Assembly (NCBI GenBank): GCA_030018695.1
Contig: JASEHI010000002.1
Location: 1-64,000 of the forward strand
Direction of reading: 5' to 3'
DNA from: Anaerolineales bacterium
GTDB taxonomy: Bacteria > Chloroflexota > Anaerolineae > Anaerolineales > Villigracilaceae
DNA length: 64,000 nucleotides
Notes under the pieces: generated by a model
Databases searched by the model: none
What the model saw: only the letters and a program-made list of their open reading frames with translations
What the model was told of the DNA's origin: nothing
Program-made: the position numbers and the translations under genes
In this document: in pieces, positions 26,394-36,862 of the stretch
How positions within the stretch are numbered: the first letter of the stretch is position 1
How the letters are laid out: each line of letters opens with the position of its first letter

Positions 26394-27752
26394 CGCCACT
26401 TCTTTCAGCGTATCCGCCAACCGCTTCAACACTTCATCCAACTGCTCATATCCAATGACCAGCGGCGGCTCGATGCGGACAGTCTGCGCGCTGGTCAGCG
26501 TCCCGGCCACCAGCACGTCGCGCTTGAAGAGGCCGGCTGCCACCTTATAACCGATCTCCGGCGTGTGGAAGTGCTGGCCGATGAGCAAGCCTCTGCCGGT
26601 GATCTCTTTATAAACCTGTGGGAATTCTGCCGCCAGCTCCTCCAGTTTCGGGATCAAGTACGCACCCTTGGCCGCGGCCTGTTCCCACAGCCGGTCGCGC
26701 AGTGTGACATGGATGGAGGCGATGGCTGCCGAACAGGCCAGCGCCCCGCCGCCGGTCGTTGTAGTATGGATGAACGGATTCGGGTACATCATGCACTGCC
26801 AGATCTCCTCGGTCGAGCAGAAGGCGCTGACCGGCATCACGCCCCCGCCCAGCGACTTGGCGACCGCCAGGATATCCGGAACAACGTTCCAATGCTCCAC
26901 GCCCCACAGTTTGCCGGTGCGCCCCAGGCCGGTCTGCACTTCGTCGGCGATGAGCAGCACCCCGTAATGTTTGGTCGCCTCACGGACGCGCGGCCAAAAG
27001 TCATCCGGCGGGACGATCGCGCCGGCCTCGCCCTGGATGGGTTCCATCAGCACCGCGGCGATGCCGATGCCGACTTTATCGCAGATTTCCAATTGCCGCT
27101 CAACTGCGCCGGCATCCCCAAACGGGACATGATAGACCGGCCCGCCATATAACGTGCCGACCGGTTCGCGGTAATCGGCTTTGCCCAACATACTGAGGGA
27201 GCCCATCGTTTTGCCGTGGAAGGCCTTGGTCGCCGCAATGAAACCGGCTTTTTTGGTATACATCTTAGCCAGTTTGATGGCGCCTTCGATGGCTTCCGTG
27301 CCGCTGGCGGCAAAGAAACTATACTTGATATCGCCAGGCGTGATCTCAGACATCAGCCGCGCCAGCACGCCGCGCAGTGGGTCAATCAATTCCTGGCTTG
27401 GCATCGGCGAGCGTGAAAGTTGCGCCCGCACCGCGGCGACCACATCGGGATGGCTCCAGCCGAGGTCCATCATTCCGTAGCCGCCCAGGCAGTCAATGTA
27501 CTCGCGCCCGAGCACGTCGCGGAAGATGGCGCCCGAACCGGTCCATTCGGTGGCGGCCCAGTCGCCGGCCTCGGTGACGGACTTGCGGTAATCCAGCCAG
27601 CCCCGGTTGAAATGCTCGGCAAAGTTTTGCTTCGCCTCTTCGATGATCATCTTGGCTTCCGCTTCATTGACTTCGGTTTTGTGTATGATGTCAATCCAGC
27701 GCCGCGAATAGGCAATTGCGTCTTCAAAGGATTGCGTCATAGGGTTCTCCAT
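26382..27752 (-). CDS. Class-III aminotransferase
   Basis: DCLGGYGMMDLGWSHPDVV, FFAASGTEAIEGAIKLAK, LLIADEVQTGLGRTGKLWG. Confidence 0.9.
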   Translation of the reverse strand: MENPMTQSFEDAIAYSRRWIDIIHKTEVNEAEAKMIIEEAKQNFAEHFNRGWLDYRKSVTEAGDWAATEWTGSGAIFRDVLGREYIDCLGGYGMMDLGWSHPDVVAAVRAQLSRSPMPSQELIDPLRGVLARLMSEITPGDIKYSFFAASGTEAIEGAIKLAKMYTKKAGFIAATKAFHGKTMGSLSMLGKADYREPVGTLYGGPVYHVPFGDAGAVERQLEICDKVGIGIAAVLMEPIQGEAGAIVPPDDFWPRVREATKHYGVLLIADEVQTGLGRTGKLWGVEHWNVVPDILAVAKSLGGGVMPVSAFCSTEEIWQCMMYPNPFIHTTTTGGGALACSAAIASIHVTLRDRLWEQAAAKGAYLIPKLEELAAEFPQVYKEITGRGLLIGQHFHTPEIGYKVAAGLFKRDVLVAGTLTSAQTVRIEPPLVIGYEQLDEVLKRLADTLKEVAKNV

Positions 27753-27824
27753 TGGTCATTATTTCAAATTCCATGGCCTGGCCTGTCGGCCAGGGGCAGG
27801 CATGCTGACACACCTCAACGAGCA

Positions 27825-29429
27825 TTAAGGTTGTCTCTCTTCCTCTTTGGGCCAAATCGCCTGCTTGAGGGACAAAATGCCGAGCGAATTCTTCAACGAC
27901 AGTATTTTGCCATCCACATCGGTGAGCGCTTTGGGCGCGTCCCGCTTTTGCGTGAGCATGGAAGCCACAATCGTGACCAGCAGCGAAACGAAGAAGGCTG
28001 GCACCGAGCCGATGTAGGCCGCGTCCCACTGGGCGATCTCGAAATCGCCGGCGTTCACTTCCAGCGTGGTGGGCAGCAGCAGGATCAGGGTTATGATCCA
28101 GGCAGCGATGCCGCTAAAGAAGCCGATCACCGCGCCCCACTGATTGGCCTTCTTCCAATACATGCCCAACGCAAAGGGGGCGAAAATACCCACCAGGATC
28201 ACCGTCCAGGCAAAGACCGCAAGACGGTAGATCGTTTCAGCATACAGCCCGAGCAGCAGGCTGATCGCGCCGATGACCAGCACCATGATGCGCGTCCAAA
28301 GCAAGTGCTTCTTTTCGTCCATCTTCATGCCCAGGGTCGGCGCGATGTTCGTGGTGAAGACCGAAGCCCCGGCCAGCACGGAACTGTCGGAGGTGCTCAT
28401 CAGCGCCGAGGTCAGGGCGGCGATGAAGAGCGCGGTCAGGATGGGATGCAGATGCAGTTGCGCGGCGTTGATCAACAGGAATTCGGTCTGTTCGGGTGCA
28501 ATGTTGGGGTTCATGGCGAACATGGCAATGCCGACCAGCGGCGAAAGAACGCCAAAACCCAGGTAGAGGATGCCAGCCCAGTATGTGCCATGCACCGAAA
28601 CGGCCTCGTTGCGGGCGGCCATCGAGCGCTGCATCAAGTCCTGCGCGGCGATGCTGCCCAGGCCAATCGCCATCCACGCGCCCAGCCAGTAGGTCCAGCC
28701 CAGCGCGCCGGTGTAGCCCAGGTAGCCTTCGCCGGCAATCGGCAGCAGGGTGAACGGATCCGAAACCCACAACGAACCGGCGTTGGCGAGGAAAGCGTCC
28801 CAGCCGCCGACCGCCTTCATCACGCCGAAGAAAATCAGGGTGATGCCGCCTGCCGTCAGGAACATCTGCATGAAGTCCAGCATGGTATCAGCCCACAGGC
28901 CGCCCATGATGGTGTAGGCGATGACGATGGTGGCGACGAAGATCATGCCAATCGAGACCGGCCAGCCCAGCAAAACATGGACGATATTGCCGCCAGCCAC
29001 GATCTGCGCCGCCGTCCAGCCAAAGTAGGCGATCATCTGGATGACCGAGGCAGCCAGCCCCATGCCTCGCCCGTAGCGGCGGTCGAAGAAATCCACCACG
29101 GTCAGGTAACGGGCGCGGCGCATCAGCCGGATGAAAAAGAAACCGGAAATGAACAAGCACAACGCCGCGCCGAACGGGTCGAAGACCACGCCCTGGAAGC
29201 CGTATTTGTAGGCTTCGGCGCTGGCGCCCATCAGGGTTTCGGCGGCGAACCAGGTCGCCATGATGGAGGCCGCTGCCAGGTAAATGGGCAGGCGGCGCCC
29301 GGCTACAATAAAGTCGGTCGCAGTGGAAACTCTACGCGAGGCGTAGTATCCGATGCCAAGACGGATGAGAAAGAACACCACAATCCCGGCGATGATCAGC
29401 CATGTGTACTCGTAATTGCTTATGTCCAT
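27825..29429 (-). CDS. Sodium:solute symporter (SSS family), second copy
   Basis: 534 aa; TDFIVAGRRLPIYLAAASIMATWFAAETLMGAS; clear paralogue of 23454..25043. Confidence 0.92.
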   Translation of the reverse strand: MDISNYEYTWLIIAGIVVFFLIRLGIGYYASRRVSTATDFIVAGRRLPIYLAAASIMATWFAAETLMGASAEAYKYGFQGVVFDPFGAALCLFISGFFFIRLMRRARYLTVVDFFDRRYGRGMGLAASVIQMIAYFGWTAAQIVAGGNIVHVLLGWPVSIGMIFVATIVIAYTIMGGLWADTMLDFMQMFLTAGGITLIFFGVMKAVGGWDAFLANAGSLWVSDPFTLLPIAGEGYLGYTGALGWTYWLGAWMAIGLGSIAAQDLMQRSMAARNEAVSVHGTYWAGILYLGFGVLSPLVGIAMFAMNPNIAPEQTEFLLINAAQLHLHPILTALFIAALTSALMSTSDSSVLAGASVFTTNIAPTLGMKMDEKKHLLWTRIMVLVIGAISLLLGLYAETIYRLAVFAWTVILVGIFAPFALGMYWKKANQWGAVIGFFSGIAAWIITLILLLPTTLEVNAGDFEIAQWDAAYIGSVPAFFVSLLVTIVASMLTQKRDAPKALTDVDGKILSLKNSLGILSLKQAIWPKEEERQP

Positions 29430-29519
29430 TTCTGTCTCCTGAATTTTATGTCTTTATGGAAATCACTTTTCTTTTCAAACGGATATGCAGATTATTCCCT
29501 GGCTTTCTCACTCCTTTCA

Positions 29520-30989
29520 TTAGAATTTTCTCGACCACTCTTTCGGCCAGCGCTCAATGACCACTTTCTTCTGCGTGAAGAACTCGACCGCGTCCATGCC
29601 CTGCCCGTGCAGGTCACCGAAGAAACTTTCCTTCCAGCCGCTGAACGGGAAAAACGCCATCGGCGCGGCGACGCCAATATTGATGCCGATATTGCCGGCC
29701 TCCGCCTCGTAGCGAAAGCGGCGCGCCGCGTTCCCGCTGGAGGTGAACAAACTGGCCTGGTTGCCGTACACGCCGCGGTTGACCAGTTCAATCGCCTCGT
29801 CAATCGTATCCACGTGCATCAATCCCAGCGCCGGCCCGAAGATTTCGGTGCGGGCGATTTCACTGTCCGGCAAAACGTTGGCGAGGATGGTCGGGCGGAC
29901 GAACGTACCTTTTTCATAACCCTTGATGACCGCGCCGCGCCCATCCACCGGCAGCGCCGCGCCTTCCTGCGACCCGAGCCCGATCAACTGCTCAATGCGC
30001 GTTTTGCTCTGCTGATTAATCACCGGCCCCATCTGCACGCCCGCATCCAGCCCGTAACCGACGACGCGCGACTGGGCCGCGTCACAAATCATTTCCATGA
30101 AAGTGTCCCGCGCCTCGGCCACCGTCACCGCCAGCGAGACGGCCAGGCAGCGCTGACCGGCGCAGCCGAAGGCCGAATCGGCGATGATCTTGACCGCCAT
30201 CTCCATGTCCGCATCCGGCAGAACCACAACCGGGTTCTTGGCCCCGCCCTGCGCCTGGACGCGTTTGCCGTGCGCGGCGGCGGTCGAATAGATATATCTC
30301 GCAACTGGCGTCGAACCGACAAACGTGACTGCCCGAATCGCCGGATGAGTCAACAGGCCATCCACCGCGTCCTTCGCGCCGTTGACCATGTTGATCACGC
30401 CTTTCGGCAAGCCGATTTGCTCGATCAGTTTGAAGATCAACTGCATTGTCAGCGGCACCTTTTCCGAAGGCTTGACGATGTAGGTATTGCCGCAGGCCAG
30501 CGCGTAAGGCAGATACCAGAAGGGAATCATGCCGGGGAAGTTGAACGGCGCAATCGTGGCGCAGACACCCACCGGCTGGCGGATCATGATCTCGTCAATG
30601 CCGGGGGCAATGTCTTCGGAGATGACGCCTTGTGACATCAGCGGAATGCCGCAGGCCACCTCGGTATTCTCGATGGCGCGGCGCATCTCGGCTTTGGCTT
30701 CCTCGAAAGTTTTGCCGCATTCCATCACGATGGTGCGCGAGATTTCGTCAATGTTGGCATCCAACAGATATTTCAGCTTGAATAAATATTGCACGCGGTC
30801 TTGCGCCGGAGTCTGACGCCAGGCAGGGAAGGCAGCCGCGGCGGCTTGTGCGGCCGCCTCCACGTCCACTTTGCCGCACAGCGGGGTCTTTGCCATCCAT
30901 TCACCGGTGGCAGGATTGACAACATCGTTGAATTCCGAGGCTTTCGATTCGACCCATACACCATTGATGTAATTCAAGATTTTCTGCAT
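29520..30989 (-). CDS. CoA-acylating methylmalonate-semialdehyde dehydrogenase-like aldehyde dehydrogenase
   Basis: [15 protein letters not shown]...[41 protein letters not shown]...[14 protein letters not shown]-type ending ([25 protein letters not shown]). Confidence 0.9.
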   Translation of the reverse strand: MQKILNYINGVWVESKASEFNDVVNPATGEWMAKTPLCGKVDVEAAAQAAAAAFPAWRQTPAQDRVQYLFKLKYLLDANIDEISRTIVMECGKTFEEAKAEMRRAIENTEVACGIPLMSQGVISEDIAPGIDEIMIRQPVGVCATIAPFNFPGMIPFWYLPYALACGNTYIVKPSEKVPLTMQLIFKLIEQIGLPKGVINMVNGAKDAVDGLLTHPAIRAVTFVGSTPVARYIYSTAAAHGKRVQAQGGAKNPVVVLPDADMEMAVKIIADSAFGCAGQRCLAVSLAVTVAEARDTFMEMICDAAQSRVVGYGLDAGVQMGPVINQQSKTRIEQLIGLGSQEGAALPVDGRGAVIKGYEKGTFVRPTILANVLPDSEIARTEIFGPALGLMHVDTIDEAIELVNRGVYGNQASLFTSSGNAARRFRYEAEAGNIGINIGVAAPMAFFPFSGWKESFFGDLHGQGMDAVEFFTQKKVVIERWPKEWSRKF

Positions 30990-31037
30990 TTTCACTACTC
31001 CATTATTCAACCGCAGAGAGCGCAGAACACGCAGAGT

Positions 31038-31068
31038 TCTTACGTTTTACGTTTTACGTTTTACGTTT
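31038..31068. repeat. Heptamer array (tacgttt)n
   Basis: cttacgttttacgttttacgttttacgttttta. Confidence 0.85.
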
Positions 31069-31097
31069 TTACTCCGCGCTCTCCGCGCACTCTGCGG

Positions 31098-32414
31098 TTA
31101 TTCGATCATTTTATCCGTCGTCTCGGCTAGCGCTTTCTCGATGATCGCCAGCCCCTCGTCCAGTTGCGCCTCTGTAATGCACAGCGGCGGGACGACGAAC
31201 AGAATGTTGTGAAAGTTGAAGGTAAACAGCCCATTAGCGCGCAGCACCTTCTGCACATCCGTCAGCGGGTCAATTGGCTCTTTCGTTGCGCGGTTCTTGA
31301 CGATTTCCAGCGCCGAGAACAGGCCGATGTAACGCGCATCCCCGACCGAGGGATGTTTGGCTTTGATTTCTTCCAGCCGCTGGCCGAGATATTTCCCCAC
31401 CTTGACGGCATTTTCAATAAGCTTATCTTCCTCGTACACCTCGATCGTCGCCAGCGCCGCGGCGCAGGCCAGCGGGTGGCCGTTATAGGTCAAGCCGGCC
31501 CAGAGCATTTTGTCTTCGAAGTAATCCGCGATCTTGTCGCTCACAATACACGCCCCCAGCGGCACATAGCCCGAAGTGATGCCTTTCGCAGTCGTGATCA
31601 TGTCTGGCACTGTGTTCCAGTTGTCCACGCCGAACCATTTGCCGGTGCGCCCCCACCCCGACATGACTTCGTCCGCGATGAGCAGGATGCTGTATTTATC
31701 GCAAATCTCACGAATGCGCGGCCAGTAATCCTCCGGCGGGACGAGCAACCCGTTGGAGCCGGTCACACCTTCCATGATAATCGCCACGATTTTATCCGGC
31801 CCTTCGTAGCCGATGACTTCTTCGACATGCTTGATGCACTCGCGGTGACAGGCCTCTTTCGTCCAGCCGAACGGACAACGGTAGCAGTACGGGTCTAGGA
31901 AGTGGACGACGCCCGGCATGGCCGGTTCGACCGGCAGGCGGCGGTAGTCGCCGGTCAGGGCGATCGCGCCGTGCGTCGCGCCGTGATAGGAGCGATAGCG
32001 CGCCATCAGTTTGAAGCGTCCGGTATAGGCACGCGCAATCTTGACCGCGTTCTCATTGGCTTCCGCGCCGCCCAGCGTGAAGAAGGTTTTCTTGAGGTGT
32101 CCCGGCGTGACCTCGGACAGTTTCTTCCCCAGCCGGCCGCGCACATCGGTGGCGTTGCCCGGATGGACGAAGCACAGTTTCGCGGCTTGTTCCTGGATGG
32201 CCTTGACCACTTTCGGGTGCTGGTGGCCGATATTCATGTTCATCAGTTGCGAAGAGAAATCCAAATAGCGTTTGCCGTCCGCGTCCCAAAAGAAAATCCC
32301 TTCGGCCTTGACCATCGGGATAGGATTCGCCTGTGACTGCACCGACCAGGAGAAAAAGGTGTACTCGCGATTTAGGGAAACGATTTCTTGAAAGGTGAGA
32401 TGTTTCGTTGTCAC
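31098..32414 (-). CDS. Class-III aminotransferase
   Basis: LDFSSQLMNMNIGHQHPKVV, FFTLGGAEANENAVKIAR, LLIADEVMSGWGRTGKWFG; ORF extends to 32471. Confidence 0.9.
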   Translation of the reverse strand: MTTKHLTFQEIVSLNREYTFFSWSVQSQANPIPMVKAEGIFFWDADGKRYLDFSSQLMNMNIGHQHPKVVKAIQEQAAKLCFVHPGNATDVRGRLGKKLSEVTPGHLKKTFFTLGGAEANENAVKIARAYTGRFKLMARYRSYHGATHGAIALTGDYRRLPVEPAMPGVVHFLDPYCYRCPFGWTKEACHRECIKHVEEVIGYEGPDKIVAIIMEGVTGSNGLLVPPEDYWPRIREICDKYSILLIADEVMSGWGRTGKWFGVDNWNTVPDMITTAKGITSGYVPLGACIVSDKIADYFEDKMLWAGLTYNGHPLACAAALATIEVYEEDKLIENAVKVGKYLGQRLEEIKAKHPSVGDARYIGLFSALEIVKNRATKEPIDPLTDVQKVLRANGLFTFNFHNILFVVPPLCITEAQLDEGLAIIEKALAETTDKMIE

Positions 32415-32471
32415 AAGACCTCCGAACGGTTTGGCTCGCGCGCCGAGCGGCTCTGGCAAGAGTGCTTTCAA

Positions 32472-33386
32472 TTACGCTGCCTGCTTCAGAACCCGAAGCG
32501 CATCAAGGGTAATCCACTTGCTGGGCTGATTGCGCTTCTCGATGGGCCAGGTGCGGGAGATAGAACCGCACAGCCATCGCCCCTGATCATCTTGGCGATT
32601 CAGCATCTGTTTGAGCAAAGGCATAAACCGCGAGTCGCGGGCGTAGCCATGAGTAGCAAGTGCCTTTAGCGCACTGAGCAAGTCCCAAGCACGAGGCACA
32701 CCGAAGGTAAGCCAGCGTTTGTGCTCACCTTCGAAATCATACTTGGCATCCAGTAGCGCATTAGCCAGGCGCTTCATCACTCGTTTGGATTGTGCTGAGC
32801 GCATGTCGGTGGGGAGTGCAGCCAAGCCATTAAGCGCCGCGATTGCGCCCCACAGACAATCCCGATGCTGATAGCGTCCACAATCGAGTGCATCGTCAGT
32901 GGACATGTCTTCGATGAGAAAGGCGAAAGCAACCCGCACACGAGGATCGTCTCCCAAACCGAAATAAACCAGAAAGGGGAAATGCTCACCAGTGGTGCAA
33001 GGGAATATCCCACTACGAAGTTTCTTCGTCATTGAAAAGCCACCGCTCTCATGCTGGCAGAATTTCAGGAAGGAATCGCAGCCAGCGGCGGTACGCTTGT
33101 TGGGAGTAACGCCCAGCATGTGCAGCAAGGTAAGCGCGGCTACGGCCCCCTGTGCGGTGTATGGTTTGGTTTCATCATCGCCCCAATAGCCTTCAGGGTG
33201 CTGAAGGGCGAATAACTCCTTCACCAACGGTTGTTGGGCGATGGCTGCTCTGGCTTCTTGCACTTCGGGGTCGTTAGCAGGTCGGTCGAGAATATCAATC
33301 AGTGTCCAGTAGCGGAGAGATGGGTTTTCAGGATCGAGCAGCCAGGGAAGCGGATCGCCGTTCAGATGTTTTTGCCAGTTTCGCAT
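32472..33386 (-). CDS. Prenyltransferase/squalene-oxidase-repeat (alpha/alpha toroid) protein
   Basis: LLDPENPSLRYWTLIDILDRPANDPEVQEAR..., repeats HPEGYWGDDETKPYTAQGAVAALTLLHMLG. Confidence 0.65.
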   Translation of the reverse strand: MRNWQKHLNGDPLPWLLDPENPSLRYWTLIDILDRPANDPEVQEARAAIAQQPLVKELFALQHPEGYWGDDETKPYTAQGAVAALTLLHMLGVTPNKRTAAGCDSFLKFCQHESGGFSMTKKLRSGIFPCTTGEHFPFLVYFGLGDDPRVRVAFAFLIEDMSTDDALDCGRYQHRDCLWGAIAALNGLAALPTDMRSAQSKRVMKRLANALLDAKYDFEGEHKRWLTFGVPRAWDLLSALKALATHGYARDSRFMPLLKQMLNRQDDQGRWLCGSISRTWPIEKRNQPSKWITLDALRVLKQAA

Positions 33387-33431
33387 TGCAAACCTTTCAC
33401 CATTAAACGAATTTACGCATCGGACAACCGA

Positions 33432-34724
33432 CTATTTGACTACCTCCACCATCACATTCAGCGTCTCATCAATATCGGCCTCGGTATGTGAATAGCACAG
33501 GAACCACGGCTCGCGCGGATCGTGGTCGGGCATCACGCCGCGCTCGATCAATGCGTCAACCAGGGCAAGATAGTATTCCTTCTCGCTCTTGTCCCACGAG
33601 CGCTGGTCAGTGACTTTCTCCACGCCGATAGCATACGAGAACATGGCCGGGTAACCGTTCATGCAGTGCGGGATGCTGGCCTCGGTCAAAATCTTCGAAA
33701 TCCCATCCATCAACCGCTTGCCGCGCTTTTCGATGGTTTTCATCACCGGCTCTTTTTCCAGCACGGTCAGCGTGGCCCAGGCCGCGGCGACGCCGGGTTT
33801 ATTGTTGTTGAACGTTCCGCCCTGCGCCACGCCGTGACCGATGATGGACATGATCTCCTTCCGGCCGCCGAAGGCCGCCAGCGGGTAACCGTTGGCCAGG
33901 GCTTTGGCATACGTTGCGAGGTCCGGTTGGATGCGGTAGTATTCCTGCGCCCCGCCATTGGCAATGCGGAAGCCGGTCTTGACTTCGTCGAGAATGAAGA
34001 CGATGCCATATTTGTCGCACAATTTACGGATAAGTTGCAGGAAACCCCTGACCGGCAAAATCGCCCCGCAGTTGCCCATGCACGGTTCGACGATAATTGC
34101 CGCAACCTGTTCGCCGACGTTACGCAGAGTCGCTTCCAAAATCTCGGTATCGTTGAACGGCAGGGTGATAATCAATTCGTTGAGTAACTTCGGGATGCCA
34201 GAACTGGAGGGGACAGGAATCGGGCTGCGAGCATTGCCATAGGCTTCTACCGGCGCGTAGGTTGACCAAAGCGTGTAATCCTGAAAGCCGTGATACATGC
34301 CCTCGAACTTGATGACCTTCTCGCGGCCGGTGTAGGCGCGGGCGACGCGCAGCGCGTGCATGGTCGCCTCGGTGCCGGAACAGGCGAAGCGCACCATCTC
34401 GACCGCGGGACACATTTTGACAATTTTCTCGGCAACTTCAATTTCCAGTTCACCGGTCATCGCCGCCAGCGTGCCGTATTCGATTTCTTCGCGTACTTTG
34501 GCGTTGACCGTCTCGTCAGCATGACCGAGGATGATTGGCCCAAAGCCCAGCCGGTAGTCAATATAGCGGTTGCCGTCCGCGTCCCAGAGATACGCGCCTT
34601 TGGCTTTCGACACGTAAGGCGTGATGCCTTCGCCCCAGAAACGGAAATTCGAGTTAACCCCCAGAGGCATGACTTTAAATGCCCGTTGTTGCAATGCCTT
34701 ATTCTTCTGCCATGCAATATTCAT
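33432..34724 (-). CDS. Glutamate-1-semialdehyde aminomutase-like class-III aminotransferase
   Basis: VMPLGVNSNFRFWG...VRFACSGTEATMHALRVARAYTGREKVIKFEGMYHG...FILDEVKTGFR. Confidence 0.88.
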   Translation of the reverse strand: MNIAWQKNKALQQRAFKVMPLGVNSNFRFWGEGITPYVSKAKGAYLWDADGNRYIDYRLGFGPIILGHADETVNAKVREEIEYGTLAAMTGELEIEVAEKIVKMCPAVEMVRFACSGTEATMHALRVARAYTGREKVIKFEGMYHGFQDYTLWSTYAPVEAYGNARSPIPVPSSSGIPKLLNELIITLPFNDTEILEATLRNVGEQVAAIIVEPCMGNCGAILPVRGFLQLIRKLCDKYGIVFILDEVKTGFRIANGGAQEYYRIQPDLATYAKALANGYPLAAFGGRKEIMSIIGHGVAQGGTFNNNKPGVAAAWATLTVLEKEPVMKTIEKRGKRLMDGISKILTEASIPHCMNGYPAMFSYAIGVEKVTDQRSWDKSEKEYYLALVDALIERGVMPDHDPREPWFLCYSHTEADIDETLNVMVEVVK

Positions 34725-34737
34725 CTGTGAAGCATCC

Positions 34738-35211
34738 TCAACCTTTTTGCTCACTGCCGGGCGGCACGCGCCACTGATACACGTCTTTCATGACAACCGG
34801 TACAATGGATGTGGTTGTCTTGCGCACACCGGGGATTTTACCGATGACCTCCGTCACAAAGCTATAAACCTGCGCGGTATCTTTGGCAAAGAGTTGAACG
34901 CTGACGTCCGTCTCGCCGATGGCGCAAGCCACATAGCTGACACATTCATATTCGGTGACTTTTTTCGCCACTTCGAGAATCGAATCGGATTCGACCTCAA
35001 GGAAGACATCCACGACGGTGGAATAGCCAAATGACTTGGGGTTGACAATGGCGCTGATCTTGATCAGGCCATCCGTGACCATGCGTTCGATGCGGTAACG
35101 GACTGTGCGCTCGGAAATGCCCACCTGCCGCGCAATCTCCGCGGCCGGCATACGTCCGTCTTCCATGAGCAATTCGACAATTTGCAAGTCTAGCTTGTCG
35201 GTTTCGTACAT
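34738..35211 (-). CDS. Lrp/AsnC-family transcriptional regulator
   Basis: LDLQIVELLMEDGRMPAAEIARQVGISERTVRYRIERMVTDGLIK. Confidence 0.93.
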   Translation of the reverse strand: MYETDKLDLQIVELLMEDGRMPAAEIARQVGISERTVRYRIERMVTDGLIKISAIVNPKSFGYSTVVDVFLEVESDSILEVAKKVTEYECVSYVACAIGETDVSVQLFAKDTAQVYSFVTEVIGKIPGVRKTTTSIVPVVMKDVYQWRVPPGSEQKG

Positions 35212-35445
35212 CTCTTTACTATTTCTTTTCCTTTTCCGACTATTGATACATACACTCTAGCAAATTCAAGCCGGGCAAGTCAAGTGACATTTGTCATATC
35301 GTCCAAACTTCCCGGCTGTCCGGCAACTGCTCTACGACCGCTGTCCGCTTTGGAAGGCGAGTACGGCACGGCTTTCAAAACGAACATAGCTCTGATTTTC
35401 ATGCCGAGCAGGCCTTCGGCGCGGGCTGTGGGGTATAATTCAATC

Positions 35446-36066
35446 ATGCCCAACAACACCCCGCTTGTCATCGGCATCGCCGGCGGTTCCGGCTCCGGTA
35501 AAACCACCGTCGCCCAGGCCATCCTCCAGCGCGTCGGCCCCGACCGGATCGCTTTTCTCCAGCACGATTCGTACTATAAAGACCTGGGCGGACTGCCTCC
35601 CAACCAGCGCGCCGAGGTCAACTTCGATCACCCCAATTCGCTCGAATCCGAGCTGCTCATCCGCCACATCGAACAGCTCAAGCGCGGCCGCGCGGTAGAT
35701 GTGCCGATCTACGACTTTGCCACCCACAGCCGCACCGAGCGGACCTTCACCGTCCAGCCGCGCCCGGTCATCCTGGTGGAAGGCATCCTGCTCTTTGCCG
35801 AGCCGGCGCTGCGCGAGTTGTTCGATGTCAAGATCTTCGTGGACACCGACTCGGATATCCGCTTCATCCGCCGCTTGCAGCGCGACATCGCCGAGCGCGG
35901 CCGGACGACCGAATCGGTCATCAAGCAATACATGTCCACCGTCCGCCCGATGCATTTGGAATTTGTCGAATCTTCCAAACGTTACGCGGATGTGATCATC
36001 CCCGAAGGCGGGTTCAACACCGCCGCGCTGGATATGGTGGTGGCGCGCATCGAAACGCTGTTGTAG
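35446..36066 (+). CDS. udk: Uridine kinase
   Basis: LVIGIAGGSGSGKTTVAQAIL...HDSYYKDLGGLP...NFDHPNSLESELL. Confidence 0.95.
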   Translation: MPNNTPLVIGIAGGSGSGKTTVAQAILQRVGPDRIAFLQHDSYYKDLGGLPPNQRAEVNFDHPNSLESELLIRHIEQLKRGRAVDVPIYDFATHSRTERTFTVQPRPVILVEGILLFAEPALRELFDVKIFVDTDSDIRFIRRLQRDIAERGRTTESVIKQYMSTVRPMHLEFVESSKRYADVIIPEGGFNTAALDMVVARIETLL

Positions 36067-36155
36067 CCGTGGGACAAGTCTACAGACTTGTCCTACCCCT
36101 CTCGCCAAGCCCACAGACTTGCCAGCCGTGAGACAAGTCTACAGACTTGTCCTAC
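36066..36155. repeat. Two copies of palindrome gccgtgggacaagtctacagacttgtcctac plus a half copy
   Basis: 36066..36096 and 36125..36155, differing by one base. Confidence 0.9.
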
Positions 36156-36171
36156 TTCCCCCTTTGCCCGC

Positions 36172-36741
36172 ATGGACACACCCGAACCATCCCCCAAAGA
36201 AAAACCGAAATGGAGCACCACGCTCCTGCGCATCCTGGCGCTGCTGGCCGTCATTGGCATTACCGTTGGCGTTTACCTGATCCGCGACCGGGTGCAGGAA
36301 TTTGCCCATTTCGGCTACCCGGGAATTTTCCTGATCGTTTTGATTTCCTACGCCACCATCCTGATGCCGGTGCCGGGAATGGCGGTTGTCTTCTCGATGA
36401 GCGGCGTGTTCCATCCGCTCGGCGTGGCGCTGGTCGCCGCGACCGGCGGCGCGCTCGGCGAGATTTCCGGCTACCTGGCCGGTTACAGCGGACGCGCCAT
36501 CATCGAAAACTGGAAACGCTACGAAAAGATCACCGCCTGGGTGCGCAAGCACGGCGGGCCGGCCATCCTGCTGCTGGCCGCGCTCCCCCATCCCTTTTTC
36601 GATCTGGTCGGCGTGGCCGCCGGGGTGCTCAAGATGCCGCTGTGGAAATTCCTGCTGTGGTGCTGGCCAGGGCAGATGATCAAAATGCTCTACGTCGCCT
36701 ATGCCGGTTACTACTCGCTCAACTGGCTGCTCCCAAATTAG
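36172..36741 (+). CDS. VTT/DedA-like (SNARE-associated) membrane protein
   Basis: TM helices; FGYPGIFLIVLISYATILMPVPGMAVVFSMSGVFHPLGVALVAATGGALGEISGYLAGYSGR. Confidence 0.75.
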   Translation: MDTPEPSPKEKPKWSTTLLRILALLAVIGITVGVYLIRDRVQEFAHFGYPGIFLIVLISYATILMPVPGMAVVFSMSGVFHPLGVALVAATGGALGEISGYLAGYSGRAIIENWKRYEKITAWVRKHGGPAILLLAALPHPFFDLVGVAAGVLKMPLWKFLLWCWPGQMIKMLYVAYAGYYSLNWLLPN

Positions 36742-36850
36742 TGTCACGTATCATGTATCATGTGTCACGTGTCACGTTCCACGTTTCAAGACACACGGCG
36801 CGAATTACTCATCACCCTTCATCCTTCATCTTTCATCTTTCATCCTTTAC
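36742..36850. repeat. Two adjacent heptamer arrays (atcatgt/gtcacgt)n and (ttcatct)n
   Basis: gtcacgtatcatgtatcatgtgtcacgtgtcacgt... and ttcatccttcatctttcatctttcatcc. Confidence 0.85.
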
Positions 36851-36862
36851 AAGGAGCCTCGC

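Noticed and set aside
27420-30635. 1071-codon ORF on the plus strand
   Set aside because: Lies antisense to the aminotransferase, SSS symporter and aldehyde dehydrogenase; composition rich in R/H/G/Q with no domain, typical of a shadow ORF in high-GC coding DNA.
32472-33386. Terpene cyclase biosynthetic cluster
   Set aside because: The toroid-repeat protein is short, lacks a visible catalytic DXDD motif and has no isoprenoid genes around it.
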